Origin: Oscillospiraceae bacterium
GTDB taxonomy: Bacteria; Bacillota; Clostridia; Oscillospirales; Oscillospiraceae
Reading direction: 5' to 3'
DNA length: 64,000 bases
Assembly: GCA_902767915.1 (NCBI GenBank)
Contig: CACXJE010000001.1
Coordinates: 1-64,000, forward strand
This document shows positions 31,201 through 40,300 of this stretch, piece after piece. The first letter of the stretch is position 1, and each line of letters starts with the position of its first letter. The position numbers and the translations under genes were made by a program. The notes beneath the pieces are model-generated. The model made no database searches and was not told where the DNA came from. It was given only the letters and a program-made list of their open reading frames with translations.

Positions 31201-34200
31201 GTGACTGTAACGTCGGAGGCAGGCATAACGAACTGATCGTCATCAACGTCGATCCGTCTGCCTCTGGCGTCTGTGACCACTACCATATCCAGCTGGTAGC
31301 GGGCATTGGGGGCGACCGTCAGGGTAACGGTGTCGCCATAGGTTGCCTCAGTCAGGTCTGCCTGAGCCGCCCCGTTGTCGCCGCAGTCGATCACAATGCT
31401 GTAGATAATCTTGCGGAAGGTGGCGTAGACAGTGACGTCCGCATCCGGCATGATGAACTGGTCGTCAGTCACAGAGATCTCATTGTTATTCTCGTCAATC
31501 ACAGTCAGCGCATCCAGCTCATACCCGGTATCGGGGGTGACGGTCAGAGTCACGATATCGCCTGACGCCGCCCGGCTGCGGTTGGCTGTAACGAATCCGT
31601 TTTCAGCCTCTTCCACAATAATCTCATTGCCATAGAAGTCAACAACGGCACGAATAACCACGTCCGATGCAGGCATAACAAAGGTGGCTGTCGATTCATT
31701 TACCGGCAGGTGAAGCACTGTGTCGCCGTATTCGACGATCAGATCTGTCAGCGTATAGTTTTCGTCCAGCGCGGTGCGCACCGTGACCGATTCACCACTG
31801 CGGGCACGGAGATCCTCGAATCCATCCAAATAGATGAACCCGGCGATGCCGTCCTCAGGCTGCTCCACCGTGATGTTATAGGAGGTCTCCTTTACCGTTC
31901 CGATGGACAGCACCTGGACGGGGCTGCCGGAGGAAACCAGATAGTGACCGTCCGTAATCGTATAGCTTGTGGGCTTGATGATCCTGGAGGTAGCAGAGTT
32001 CTCGTGGATGGCGCCTGCATAGATGGCGTAGCCCTCGTCCTCCATAAAGCTGCAGGAGATCTCCGGTGCAGAAACGGCATTGCGGTAAAATTCGCCGGTG
32101 GTTGTACCGATGTCTACAGTGCCGGTAGCCAGAATGGCGGCATTGGGAACCGTATACCCCGCCACACTCACGCTGCCCGTGTTATGATTGGAATAGATAA
32201 CGGAGTTGAGCTTGACGGATTCTAACTTCAGGTCCTTGCAGCGGATGCCGTAGGTTCTGGAGTAAACGTTGACCTCGGGGATCAGCCGGAGATTGCTCTG
32301 CCAGTTCTCATAGGCCTCCGTGTATTCCAGCGGATACTGATAATTAGTACGAACCGGGGCCGGTCCCGGGCCGAGGGTCAGGGTCTTGCCCGTATAAATG
32401 GCGGTATTGTCGGAGTTGGCCACCGTGATTCTGCCGTCGCCCTGGATGATCAGATTGTTTGACGCGAAAATGCCGTAAGCATTTACTTTTTCCTCCTCGC
32501 CGGGCTCTGCGCTGGTGTTGATGTACACCTGGGCGTAGTCCAGCTGAATGGTCAGAGTTTCCAATCTGGTGTCTATCACGGCTCCGGCGTCCGGCGCGCC
32601 AGCAGTGTAGTCCAGATACAGCGTGCCGGAAAGGTGCAGGGTGGTGGTGACAGGATCGTACCAGGAGCCGCCCAGGCCGGGGATCATATCCTGGTTGAGG
32701 CTGGTCACCCGGATGCCGTTGATCCACAGATCGTAGGGAATGGGTACCTCGCCGTCGGGAAGCGCGGGAGAGACGAAGATCGAAGGCGCAGGGCCCCAGG
32801 AGCCGGAGGTCTTGTAATACGGATCCCAGAGGGACTGCCCGTAATTCGAGTATTGCTGGATGATCGCGTTGTTGGGAAGCCAGACCGTTTCTTTTTGAGA
32901 AACCGTGAGCGCACCCGCCGCAATGATGGCAGGCCTAAAGGCGTTTGTGGCATAGACGATGGCATTATTTTTCCAATCCTCACCCGCAGCATCGGAGCCG
33001 AATTGAATGTTGTTGGCTGCTTTGATGGGGAAGTAATACATGCTGCCGTCGGTCGCAAGGTACAGATTAACGCTCCAGAAATAGATATTCCGCGCCGTCA
33101 GGCCGTTCAGCTTGGAATGGATATCCAGAACAGGACGGAGCTCCGGATCATTACCGTCAAAATACAGATCGCCGTTGCCGTTCAATTGGATGCCGCTCCG
33201 CCGGACGTCCGGCATACGGAGTTGGCCGCCGCCCTGAATATGCAGGTCGCAGTTTTCCGCCGCGTAAATGCCGTAGAAGCAGGGCGTCATCTCCATGCTG
33301 CAGTCCTCTTCCAGCACGATGGTCAGCTCCGGCAGCTCTGTGTAGATGCCGCAGCCCAGGCTGTTCACAACCATGGACTCCAGGGTTGCCTCACCGGTCA
33401 GATGGAGCGTGCTGGTGTAGGAATCGAACCAGGAGCCTTCCAGGCCGGGCAGATCGTTCTTGTTCTGCCGGTTCACCTGATATCCGTTCAGCCAGAGCGG
33501 ATAGCTTTCCACCGCAGCCGGGGCAACCCGGGGCTCGATGCAGATGGCGAAGGCATTTTCGTTGGTGGGAGCGATGATGGTATGCTTGTCGGTTGCATGA
33601 TACAGACCGCCGTTGTGCGGCGTGACGATGCTCTCGTTGTCGGCAAGGATCAGATCGTTCTTGGCGTACACGGCGAATACCTTGTCAAAGTACTTTTCAT
33701 CAAACAGGGAGCTGATGGTAATATCCAGCAGCACGTTGTCGGAGCCCCCGTCCTTGCCGATGCGGAGGATGCCGCTGTCCGTTCCGTTTCCTTCCGCCCG
33801 GATGGGAGCATAGAGCCAGATACGCGTATTCGCGTCCTCCGTGCTGGCCCCCGTATTACAGGTGGCATGCAGCTCCAGGCGGTCCATGAAGATGCTTTTT
33901 GCGTGGAGCGCATCTCCATAGCCGTCCAGGTTGAGGGTGGGGCGATTTACCGGATCGTCGAACCACAGGCAATGATCGTCTCCGCATTCGATACTGATGG
34001 ATCTGGTCTGCATATTCAGGCTGCCGCTGCCCACGATGTGGAGATCCGCAGATTCGCACTCGATGCCGTATGCGGCGTTGCGGAAGAAGTAGACCTCATT
34101 TCGGAAGCTGTTCTCCCCCTCCAGGCAAATGGTCAGGGGGGCGGTCTCCTCATATCGGATATAGGTACTGAGTTGTTCAATCTCACTTACGTACGACACG

Positions 34201-36806
34201 CCTTCCAGATACAGCGTGTGGGTCTGTGGATCATAGATCATGGTGCCGTCGCCCAGAATGTCGTTGCGACTGTCCGCCGTCACCTGGACCTCGCCGACCC
34301 AAAGCTGATAGGCTGCGGCGTTTTCGTCCCGGGGACCAATCTGAACAACGGTGGCAGGCTCGCCGGTGGCAGCGTCCAGGATCGTCTCCCTGCCGCCATA
34401 AGCCAGGCAGGATACCGGCTGGCGGATGGCCAGGGCGGTGGAAACGGTGAGGCCATTTCGGGCGTAGATGGCCTGTGGCCCGGAGGCGTACACGGAGGTG
34501 TTGTTCTTCCATACCGTTCCGTCAGCGTCCCCGAAGCGGAGGACGCCGCTGCCCTCGGCGGTGCCCGAGGCACGGATGGCGGCATAGTCTGCAGCCGTCT
34601 CCCCTTCTCCGGGGTTCCCGGTCACTTGCGCGTTCAAATTGACGTTCCAGAGGTACACACTGTCCGCCTCAATGGCGTTCCGGGCGGCGGTGATGGTGAC
34701 CACAGGCTGCTTGGCTGTGTCCTCGCCGTCAAAGTACAGGCTGCCGCCATCCAGAGAAATACCTGTCTGTACATCGGTGACGGTCAGCGTCCCGCTCTGG
34801 ATATGCACGTCACCAAGGGCATAAATGCCGGTCTGTCCGCCGGTGAAGGTCAGAGCTCCATTGGGGATATGCACGTTGCCAAGGGCATAGATTCCGGTGT
34901 CCCGATCACAGAGGGTCAGGGTGCAGCCCTCATCAATGTCCAGGGTCAACTCAGGCAGGGTGCTGTAGATTGCACAGTCTGTGCCGCTTGCCCCGGAGGG
35001 CTGATCCAGGGTCACGTTCTGCGTCACGTGCAGGGTCCCGGTCTCGGGGTCAAAGGCAAGGCCGGAGATGCCGCCGTTCAGATTGACCTCGTTCAGCTCC
35101 GTTCCGTTCAGCCACAGCCCATACTGCAGGGGGGCTGCCGGCTGAGCGGTGATTTCCACCTGATAAGCCCGGTTTCCCTCGCTGTCCAGGACGGTCTTTC
35201 CGTAATATTCGAAATTGCCGACGCTGCCGCCTGCAGGGACGATAACAGTCGTTGTTCTGGCGGGCAGATCAATGGCGGCTTCGGCGTACAGGGCAGAGAA
35301 GTCCTGGCCCTCCGGGCAGGAAGCAGACAGGTGCACGTTGTTACGGGAAGTGTTCATGGTACCGTCGCCGATCCGGATGGTGTCGGTAGCGACAATGCCT
35401 CCGGCCTTATGACCGTAGCTGTCTGACATCAACTCCGTACAGGTGCTCGTCACGGTCAAATTTGCCTGATAGAGGGTGATATTCCTCGCCCGGATGCCGT
35501 ATCTGCAGGCTGCAATATTAAGGGTCGGGCAGGCATTCGGATCATCGAAGAAAACGTCCTGCTGCGAGCAGGCGATCGCATCATCGGCCACGTTCCCGAT
35601 GCTGAGACTGCCGCTGCCGGTAAAGCGCAGGTTTGCACCGGAGATATCGAAGCCGAAGTAGCAGTTGGTGGCTGCGGAGCCGACGGTGCTGGTGCCGGTG
35701 AGGTCTACGGTCAGAACGTCATCGCTGCCGGTGCCGTTATACTTGATGTAGGCATTACTGTATGCGCCGGTGACGGTCGCATTGTTCAGATGCAGGGTAT
35801 TGTTCTCCGCGTCATAGCTGACCGTGCCGTCGCCAAGCACGTCGTCCTTGTTCCAGGTGGTGACAGTCACGCCGCTTACATAGAGAGGATATTCCGCATA
35901 GCCCTCGGGGTATGGCTCCGCGGTGATTCCGACATCATAGGCCAGGTCACCGGCGGCAGTTAAAACAGAATTACAACCGAGACCGGACCAGGGCTTTCCG
36001 AAAGCTCCGCCTGCGGGATCTGTGATTGTCATTCTGCCGGTGACGTTAATGGAGCCGCTGGAGCAGATTGCATAGCTGTATCCCTGTGTGGTCTGGCAAT
36101 GGGCATCAATCAGCACGTTGTTCTCGTGCAGAAGCTCGCTGCCCGCGCCGATCTTAAGGAAGGCAGCACTCTGCGTCGAGGTGTTGAAGGCACAGATGGC
36201 CGCCGCATCGCAGAACTGGTAAGCGGTGCTGGTATTCGGCTCTTCGCCGGTGGTGGTGGCATGGATCTCCGCGTTCAGGATTGTGATGTTATTTGCCAGA
36301 ATACCGTACCGGCCGGTGGTGACGGTGACCGTCGGCCGATGGTTGTCGTCCGGGTCGTCAAAGTACAGAGTTGAGGCCTCGATACCGTTCCGGCGGACGT
36401 TGCTGATGGTGAGAGAGCCGCTGCCCCGGATGTTCAGTTTGCCGGCGGACTGGATTCCGTAGAACGCTGCCGTTCCGGAATTCGTTCCGTCAATCACATT
36501 GGTTCCGACGAGCTCAAGGGTCAGCGCATTGTCCCACGTAGAGAGATTATCGTCAATCAAGCAATAGCTCCCGTTTGCCTCGGTCAGCGTGGCATTGTTC
36601 AGGGTCAGGGTGTTGGTGTCGGGGTCAAAGCTGACCGTGCCGTCGCCGAGAACGTCGGTCATGTTGTCGCTGGTGACCTGCGTGTAGCCGATATAAAGAT
36701 TGTAAGATATCGTCTCCGCGCTTGCCGTGAGGGTCACCCCGGAGAGACACCCTGTCACCATGAGCAGCGCCAAAAGAAGACTTAAGGTGCGTTTGAATTG
36801 CTTCAT
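28245..36806 (-). CDS. Giant secreted SLH protein with six beta-helix-like modules and InlB-type repeats
   Basis: 2853 residues. The signal peptide ends at about TASAET. Six similar modules follow, each opening like YPLWLNGYQV then GDGTVSYDAENNTLHLNNAT, beginning near residues 34, 300, 560, 835, 1105 and 1360. Each then reads as short beta strands with many Asn/Gly, as in right-handed beta-helices or carbohydrate-binding modules. About six divergent InlB B-type repeats (motif MPASDVTV) occupy about 1650-2100. A glycine-rich Cthe_2159-like stretch follows (AAGIGGG repeated), then Cys-pair repeats (KFTCANCGDVQ) and three SLH domains from about 2665 (NRAQAATFLYAAAG, TRAQILTILYAWVD, TRATFVLYLYRHLT). 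Likely anchored to the wall polymer and binding glycans. It has GGAGGT as ribosome site. A GG-leader peptide gene lies 204 bases upstream. The glycan-binding role is inferred. Confidence 0.88.
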   Translation of the reverse strand: MKQFKRTLSLLLALLMVTGCLSGVTLTASAETISYNLYIGYTQVTSDNMTDVLGDGTVSFDPDTNTLTLNNATLTEANGSYCLIDDNLSTWDNALTLELVGTNVIDGTNSGTAAFYGIQSAGKLNIRGSGSLTISNVRRNGIEASTLYFDDPDDNHRPTVTVTTGRYGILANNITILNAEIHATTTGEEPNTSTAYQFCDAAAICAFNTSTQSAAFLKIGAGSELLHENNVLIDAHCQTTQGYSYAICSSGSINVTGRMTITDPAGGAFGKPWSGLGCNSVLTAAGDLAYDVGITAEPYPEGYAEYPLYVSGVTVTTWNKDDVLGDGTVSYDAENNTLHLNNATVTGAYSNAYIKYNGTGSDDVLTVDLTGTSTVGSAATNCYFGFDISGANLRFTGSGSLSIGNVADDAIACSQQDVFFDDPNACPTLNIAACRYGIRARNITLYQANLTVTSTCTELMSDSYGHKAGGIVATDTIRIGDGTMNTSRNNVHLSASCPEGQDFSALYAEAAIDLPARTTTVIVPAGGSVGNFEYYGKTVLDSEGNRAYQVEITAQPAAPLQYGLWLNGTELNEVNLNGGISGLAFDPETGTLHVTQNVTLDQPSGASGTDCAIYSTLPELTLDIDEGCTLTLCDRDTGIYALGNVHIPNGALTFTGGQTGIYALGDVHIQSGTLTVTDVQTGISLDGGSLYFDGEDTAKQPVVTITAARNAIEADSVYLWNVNLNAQVTGNPGEGETAADYAAIRASGTAEGSGVLRFGDADGTVWKNNTSVYASGPQAIYARNGLTVSTALAIRQPVSCLAYGGRETILDAATGEPATVVQIGPRDENAAAYQLWVGEVQVTADSRNDILGDGTMIYDPQTHTLYLEGVSYVSEIEQLSTYIRYEETAPLTICLEGENSFRNEVYFFRNAAYGIECESADLHIVGSGSLNMQTRSISIECGDDHCLWFDDPVNRPTLNLDGYGDALHAKSIFMDRLELHATCNTGASTEDANTRIWLYAPIRAEGNGTDSGILRIGKDGGSDNVLLDITISSLFDEKYFDKVFAVYAKNDLILADNESIVTPHNGGLYHATDKHTIIAPTNENAFAICIEPRVAPAAVESYPLWLNGYQVNRQNKNDLPGLEGSWFDSYTSTLHLTGEATLESMVVNSLGCGIYTELPELTIVLEEDCSMEMTPCFYGIYAAENCDLHIQGGGQLRMPDVRRSGIQLNGNGDLYFDGNDPELRPVLDIHSKLNGLTARNIYFWSVNLYLATDGSMYYFPIKAANNIQFGSDAAGEDWKNNAIVYATNAFRPAIIAAGALTVSQKETVWLPNNAIIQQYSNYGQSLWDPYYKTSGSWGPAPSIFVSPALPDGEVPIPYDLWINGIRVTSLNQDMIPGLGGSWYDPVTTTLHLSGTLYLDYTAGAPDAGAVIDTRLETLTIQLDYAQVYINTSAEPGEEEKVNAYGIFASNNLIIQGDGRITVANSDNTAIYTGKTLTLGPGPAPVRTNYQYPLEYTEAYENWQSNLRLIPEVNVYSRTYGIRCKDLKLESVKLNSVIYSNHNTGSVSVAGYTVPNAAILATGTVDIGTTTGEFYRNAVSAPEISCSFMEDEGYAIYAGAIHENSATSRIIKPTSYTITDGHYLVSSGSPVQVLSIGTVKETSYNITVEQPEDGIAGFIYLDGFEDLRARSGESVTVRTALDENYTLTDLIVEYGDTVLHLPVNESTATFVMPASDVVIRAVVDFYGNEIIVEEAENGFVTANRSRAASGDIVTLTVTPDTGYELDALTVIDENNNEISVTDDQFIMPDADVTVYATFRKIIYSIVIDCGDNGAAQADLTEATYGDTVTLTVAPNARYQLDMVVVTDARGRRIDVDDDQFVMPASDVTVTVRFAPILFDITILESEHVSIEADSVSVQEGTTVYLTAYADRGIVTPTEPLIEDASGNRIEATLRTVMDSMGIRVWSFVMPESNVTVTPAYEYINYTVTCASTNNGSVSVQPTTAHAGDTITVTVNPDEGYELSSLKYRVDYTRYDINQANGVYSFAMPTSNVTVEATFRAIDYTVTVSDSMINGTVTADRETAHIGDTVNLTVAPDPFYSLDVLTYSPEGGEPVQIPETEGRYSFTMPAANVTIDATFAAVPIPYVDALGNAMEPVADYTVLTADTEELTEGWWVVSGDLSNSRRLTVSGSVNLLLCDGTTLTLPAGIQVGRNNSLTIWTQSHTEGCGKLAATGQSSCAAIGSNGSDNNPNLYNIGTIVINGGEITAIGGNYAAGIGGGRHSGGGSITINNGRITASGGTNAAGIGGGQNNWSGRYGHIDSITVTGGEITATGNGKGAGIGGGGATASTAYGGSVTTITITGGKLHATSSNGYGIGPGRGYNEEHSGTVNESITLSWTDETKDTMEVYASSYFVPVTLQKPFCNRENTAEIFAGEVTDAETINAKTLIPADVPADGYYLIGPDWTADAIDENNVFVPNPSNADEFMLDTALTVGDEIKVVHLTNGAIDAWYPDGVDNQYHVDAAHAGNVTVYFKTTYDNAWVEFGGYIWINANHVHTVAHADEVPATCTENGTKAYYYCADESCELYGKKFEDEALTVELTDVVIPATGHSYGDPIWTWTWNEDNTAATAKFTCANCGDVQTLDAVITESVITEAKPHVAGEKKLTATVTFNETAYTDEKTVEIEALPCPCAGFEDMPEYGTPEHEAIDWAFVNGITAGLSATEFGTNKTLNRAQAATFLYAAAGKPDVDITATLRFNDVVPKNWYYTPVLWAASNNLVAGYENNTFRPNNTLTRAQILTILYAWVDKPSVDEYTNPYTDVVADNWYFAPAVWAYYAGIEKGENGKFAQGTLCTRATFVLYLYRHLTGNCLLND
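28733..29070 (-). repeat. C-terminal module shared with the protease gene at the left edge
   Basis: This stretch and positions 1-335 are long near-identical DNA copies in the same orientation. They encode the KFTCANCGDVQTLDA repeat, the PCPC linker and the first part of an SLH domain. By eye about nine of ten bases agree, with differences spread out. The two copies bracket the polysaccharide operon and everything else between them. Confidence 0.9.
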
Positions 36807-36887
36807 AAGGTTACCTCCGATTAATTAGGGCTGTTCTTGTCAGTTGCTCGTATTTCAAGAATCAGCGTATCTGTTTCGTTGCCGGCA

Positions 36888-36964
36888 GGGGCCGATGCAG
36901 GCATCGGCCCAGCTTGCCGATTCTTGCCCGGAAACGAGGGCGGATGTGGGCATCCGCCCCTACG
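36888..36964. repeat. Two REP-like palindromes upstream of the giant SLH gene
   Basis: GGGCCGATGCAGGCATCGGCCC (palindromic arms, 36888-36910) and GGGCGGATGTGGGCATCCGCCC plus CTACG (36938-36964). Both belong to the family also seen at 61600 and 63665. An outer pair CAAGAATC/GATTCTTG surrounds the first. They lie in the 204-base gap between the small GG peptide gene and the giant gene. Confidence 0.8.
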
Positions 36965-37010
36965 TAAGGGGGAGCAACTGAACAGTTACGAGCTAACAAC
37001 ACATTTGCGC

Positions 37011-37244
37011 TCAGGGGTTGGGTTTGGGATCAACAGGATAGGGATATTCCTTAGGGTTGGGTAAGTCGTCCCAAGCACTGTCTCCGCCGGAAACCCGATC
37101 CAGTTCGTCGTCAGAAATCGCCTGCATGTCCTGCAAAGCGGCGTTTGCCTCGTTGAGAGCCTCGTTGGCGGCCTTCACGGCCTCGGCTGCCTTGCGCACA
37201 GCCTCCTGTGCCTTGACTTCCATCTCTTTCTTTGCCTTTTTCAT
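37011..37244 (-). CDS. Small double-glycine leader peptide, alanine-rich
   Basis: 77 residues from ATG 37244, preceded by AAAGGAG at a nine-base gap. Residues 1-42 form a highly charged, Ala-rich amphipathic helix. ISDDELDRVSGG (43-54) is a classical GG cleavage site for C39-peptidase exporters. The remaining 23 residues (DSAWDDLPNP then KEYPYPVDPKPNP) are acidic and Pro-rich, with no Cys, one Ser and no Thr, so lanthionine-type modification is unlikely. It lies 127 bases after one giant SLH gene and 204 bases before the next, all on one strand. The GG context is the same as in the peptide at 45219-45524. Product unknown: bacteriocin-like, signal peptide, or a secreted partner of the giant protein. 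Confidence 0.75.
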   Translation of the reverse strand: MKKAKKEMEVKAQEAVRKAAEAVKAANEALNEANAALQDMQAISDDELDRVSGGDSAWDDLPNPKEYPYPVDPKPNP

Positions 37245-37331
37245 GGAAAAATACTCCTTTCCGTTTTGGCCGACAGTGTGCCCTTTGGGGCTGCTGACAT
37301 CGGCTGTCTTTTTTTCAATACGATTTCCCAC

Positions 37332-37358
37332 CCGGTCTCCGCAGAAGGCGGAGACCGG
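37332..37358 (-). promoter_or_regulatory. Hairpin between giant SLH gene and GG peptide gene
   Basis: A perfect 11-bp stem (CCGGTCTCCGC / GCGGAGACCGG) with a 5-nt loop lies 14 bases after the giant gene stop at 37372. No T-run follows in the direction of transcription, so it is more likely an RNA-stability or partial-termination element than a full terminator. Confidence 0.55.
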
Positions 37359-37371
37359 AGATTGTATAAAG

Positions 37372-40300
37372 CTACTGTTTTTCCAGGGCTGTGTAAAGGA
37401 AGGTCACAATTTCTGCTCTTGTGCAGGGTTTGCCGACACCGAAGGTGTCCGGCTTGACGCCGGCGGTTATCCCATTCTCCACAGCCCACATCACTGCTTT
37501 GTAGTAATACTTGTCCTTGACATCTGTGAAGGGGTTGGTGGTCTGGCTGTGCTCCGGCTGATTTTCCGCCTTCCACAGGAAGGTCACCACCTGCTCGCGC
37601 GTGCAGCTTCTGCCGACACCGAACTTTCCGTCGCCGACTCCGGAGGTAATCCCGTTTTCGACCGCCCACATCACTGCGTTATAGTAGTATTTCCCCTCCT
37701 TGACATCGGAGAAGGGGTTGCTCGTAAGGTTGTGCGCAGGTCTGCCGTAGGCGTTCCAGAGGAAGGTCACCACCTGCTCGCGCGTGCATTCCGCTTTCGG
37801 GCTGAAGGTTGTGTCGCTGGTGCCGGCTGTGATCTGCGGGTCATGATAATAGGCCCACAGCACAGGAGAATAGTAGTACTTGCCCTCCGCCACATCCGTG
37901 AACGGATTGACCTTCGGTGTTCCGTTGACCGTTACATTGACAGAAACCGTTGTGCCGGTCTCAACATGGGTGAGATAGACTGCGGTTGTACCCTCGTTCA
38001 CGGCCGTGAGCACACTGCCGTCAACCTGGGCTACGGCGGGATCCGCCACGCTGTACTGCACTTCGTCTCCCCCCACCTTGTCTGCCAGCTCCATGGAGGC
38101 GCTCAGATTCTTTGTCTCGCCGACGGTCATGACAAAATCCTTGCCCTCCAGCAGGGTCAGATTCAGAGGCTTGATCAGGTTGAATTCCACGATTTCATCG
38201 TCGCCCAGGGTCTCAAAGGAGGTGTCACTGAAGGTTTTGTCTTCATTTTCCACCTCACGCTGTACGCAGACAAGGGTGTGGATATAACCGTAGTGCTCCA
38301 GCATTTCTGCAGGGATCTCCACCGGTACATCCAGGCTCCGGCTCTCGCCGGGAGTCATCGTCGGCATCTGCATCCGGACCAGGAAGCGTTCCTCCTCCGG
38401 ATAGCTCCTTGCGTGATCATAGGGCCCGGAGAGCATTACGGTCAGCTCCTCCCCTTCTGCGGTGGCTGCGTTGCCCATGTTGACGACAGAGGCCGTCAGA
38501 TGGAAGCCGTCAGCCGCCTGGTAGGAGGCCAGGTTGGAAAGATGATAGATCGCCTTTGCCTCAAAGGCCTCGGTTTCATAGCTGTAAACTTCGCTGTAGT
38601 TATTTTCCTTGGTATCAATGCGCAGGGCCATGCCGTCAAAGTCCTCCGGCAGAGTCCAGCTGAAGCTCAGGCGCTCCTCCGCATTGGGGCGCAGCCGCGT
38701 GTCGGAATCGTGGCTCCAGATTCTTTCCTCACTGCCGTCCTTGACTGCATAGACCTCCACATGGTAGCCGTCAGCAGTGGTCAGACCGTTGTTGGAAATC
38801 ATGAGTTCCGCGTTCAGGGTGTCTCCCGCCAGCGGCAGGGTCACAGGAGTCTCGACAATCAAGCCGTCTTCAGCGGTCTTCTGCTCCGCGAAGGTGAGCC
38901 GGGCATTTTCTGTCACAACGGAACCGCAGGGGGCCAGCGTGGTTGCGACCAGGCGCATGTCGGTAAGCTTCAGCGGCTCATCAACATTCTCCGTCAGCTC
39001 CATCTCATACTGGTTGTGGACCAGCAGCAGATCCTCGCCCACCAGCGTCAGAGACACCTCGTCGTTCTGCAGGCCGGAGTGGGTCAGCTGATAGGGCTGA
39101 GACCAGGAGATTTCAGCGTTCTCCTCGCCCTCCGTGACCGCATTGTAACCCATGGCGAAGATTTCCTGCGCGGCCACCAGCGAATTCTTTTCCGCGGCGG
39201 TGCTTTCGGTCCAGATCACATAGAGCCGGCCCTTGTCGTCCTCCGCCACCTGGAAGTTGGCCATCTGGTTGGCCTGACTGGATTGCTTCTTGGGCGTGGA
39301 GATTACGACAGGCGTTGCGGCGGTGGTGCCGGAGCCGTCCGTCTTGGGGATCAGGGTGCCGTCGGCCTCAATGCCGGACGTCAGCAGTCTGGTGACGTCG
39401 ATGTAGCACACATTACCGTCCCGATACCAGAAGAGCTTGGTGTGGGCGGCGCTTTCATCGGTCCCGTCCGCGTGCTTGGCCCGGAAGAGCTGAGGCATGG
39501 CGTCGGGGAGCAGGTCGTCGGTCAGGCGGATGCGATAGTAGGTCTTGTGCTCGGTGAAGGAGTAGACCTGCAGGAAGATTTCCTTGTCGGCGTCGGTATC
39601 GTTGCTGGAATCCCGGTCGATGGTATAGGCGTAAACAGCCAGACCGTCATAGCCGATGCCGGTGAAGTCCGGGATGGCATATTGCTCCCGGCCATTCACG
39701 CCCTCAAAGGTGGGGGCCGCCAGGAATCGCTGTCCGCAGAAGTTATCGATCAGGAACTGCTCCTGCTCGGGATTATCAAACTCTCCGGGATAGAACTCGT
39801 CGGTCATCCACTTACCCTTGGCACTGTCATAAGGCAGATAACAGACGGTGGAATCGTTGACGTAGGGGTTGGCAAGATCGGCAGCCTCAGCGGTGGAGGA
39901 GCCGGACTTGATATAGTAGACCATGGCGTCGCCGCTGTTGGTGTCGCAGATGACGGTGGGGTTGGCGTCATAGTAGTGCTGCGGCTCCGGACTCCCATCG
40001 ATGATCCGCTGATCCCGGGTAATCCGCTGGGCCTCGCCTACGGTGGCGGTCCCGTCCTCGCCGATCTCGGCAAAGGCGGCGAAGACCTCCATGCTGCGGA
40101 GGTAATCGGTCATAGCCGTATCCTCGGAAATGTCAGCGGCCTCTGTGGAGACCCAGGCCAGAAGCACACGCCCGTCGCCGGTTTCGGCGATAGAGGGCTG
40201 GAAGTCAGCAGTGCCGTCATCAGACACGGCCACAGGCTCACTCCACTGGCCGTTCTTGTAGGTGGTCAGCATCAGCGTGGTCCGCTGATAGGGTCCCTTA

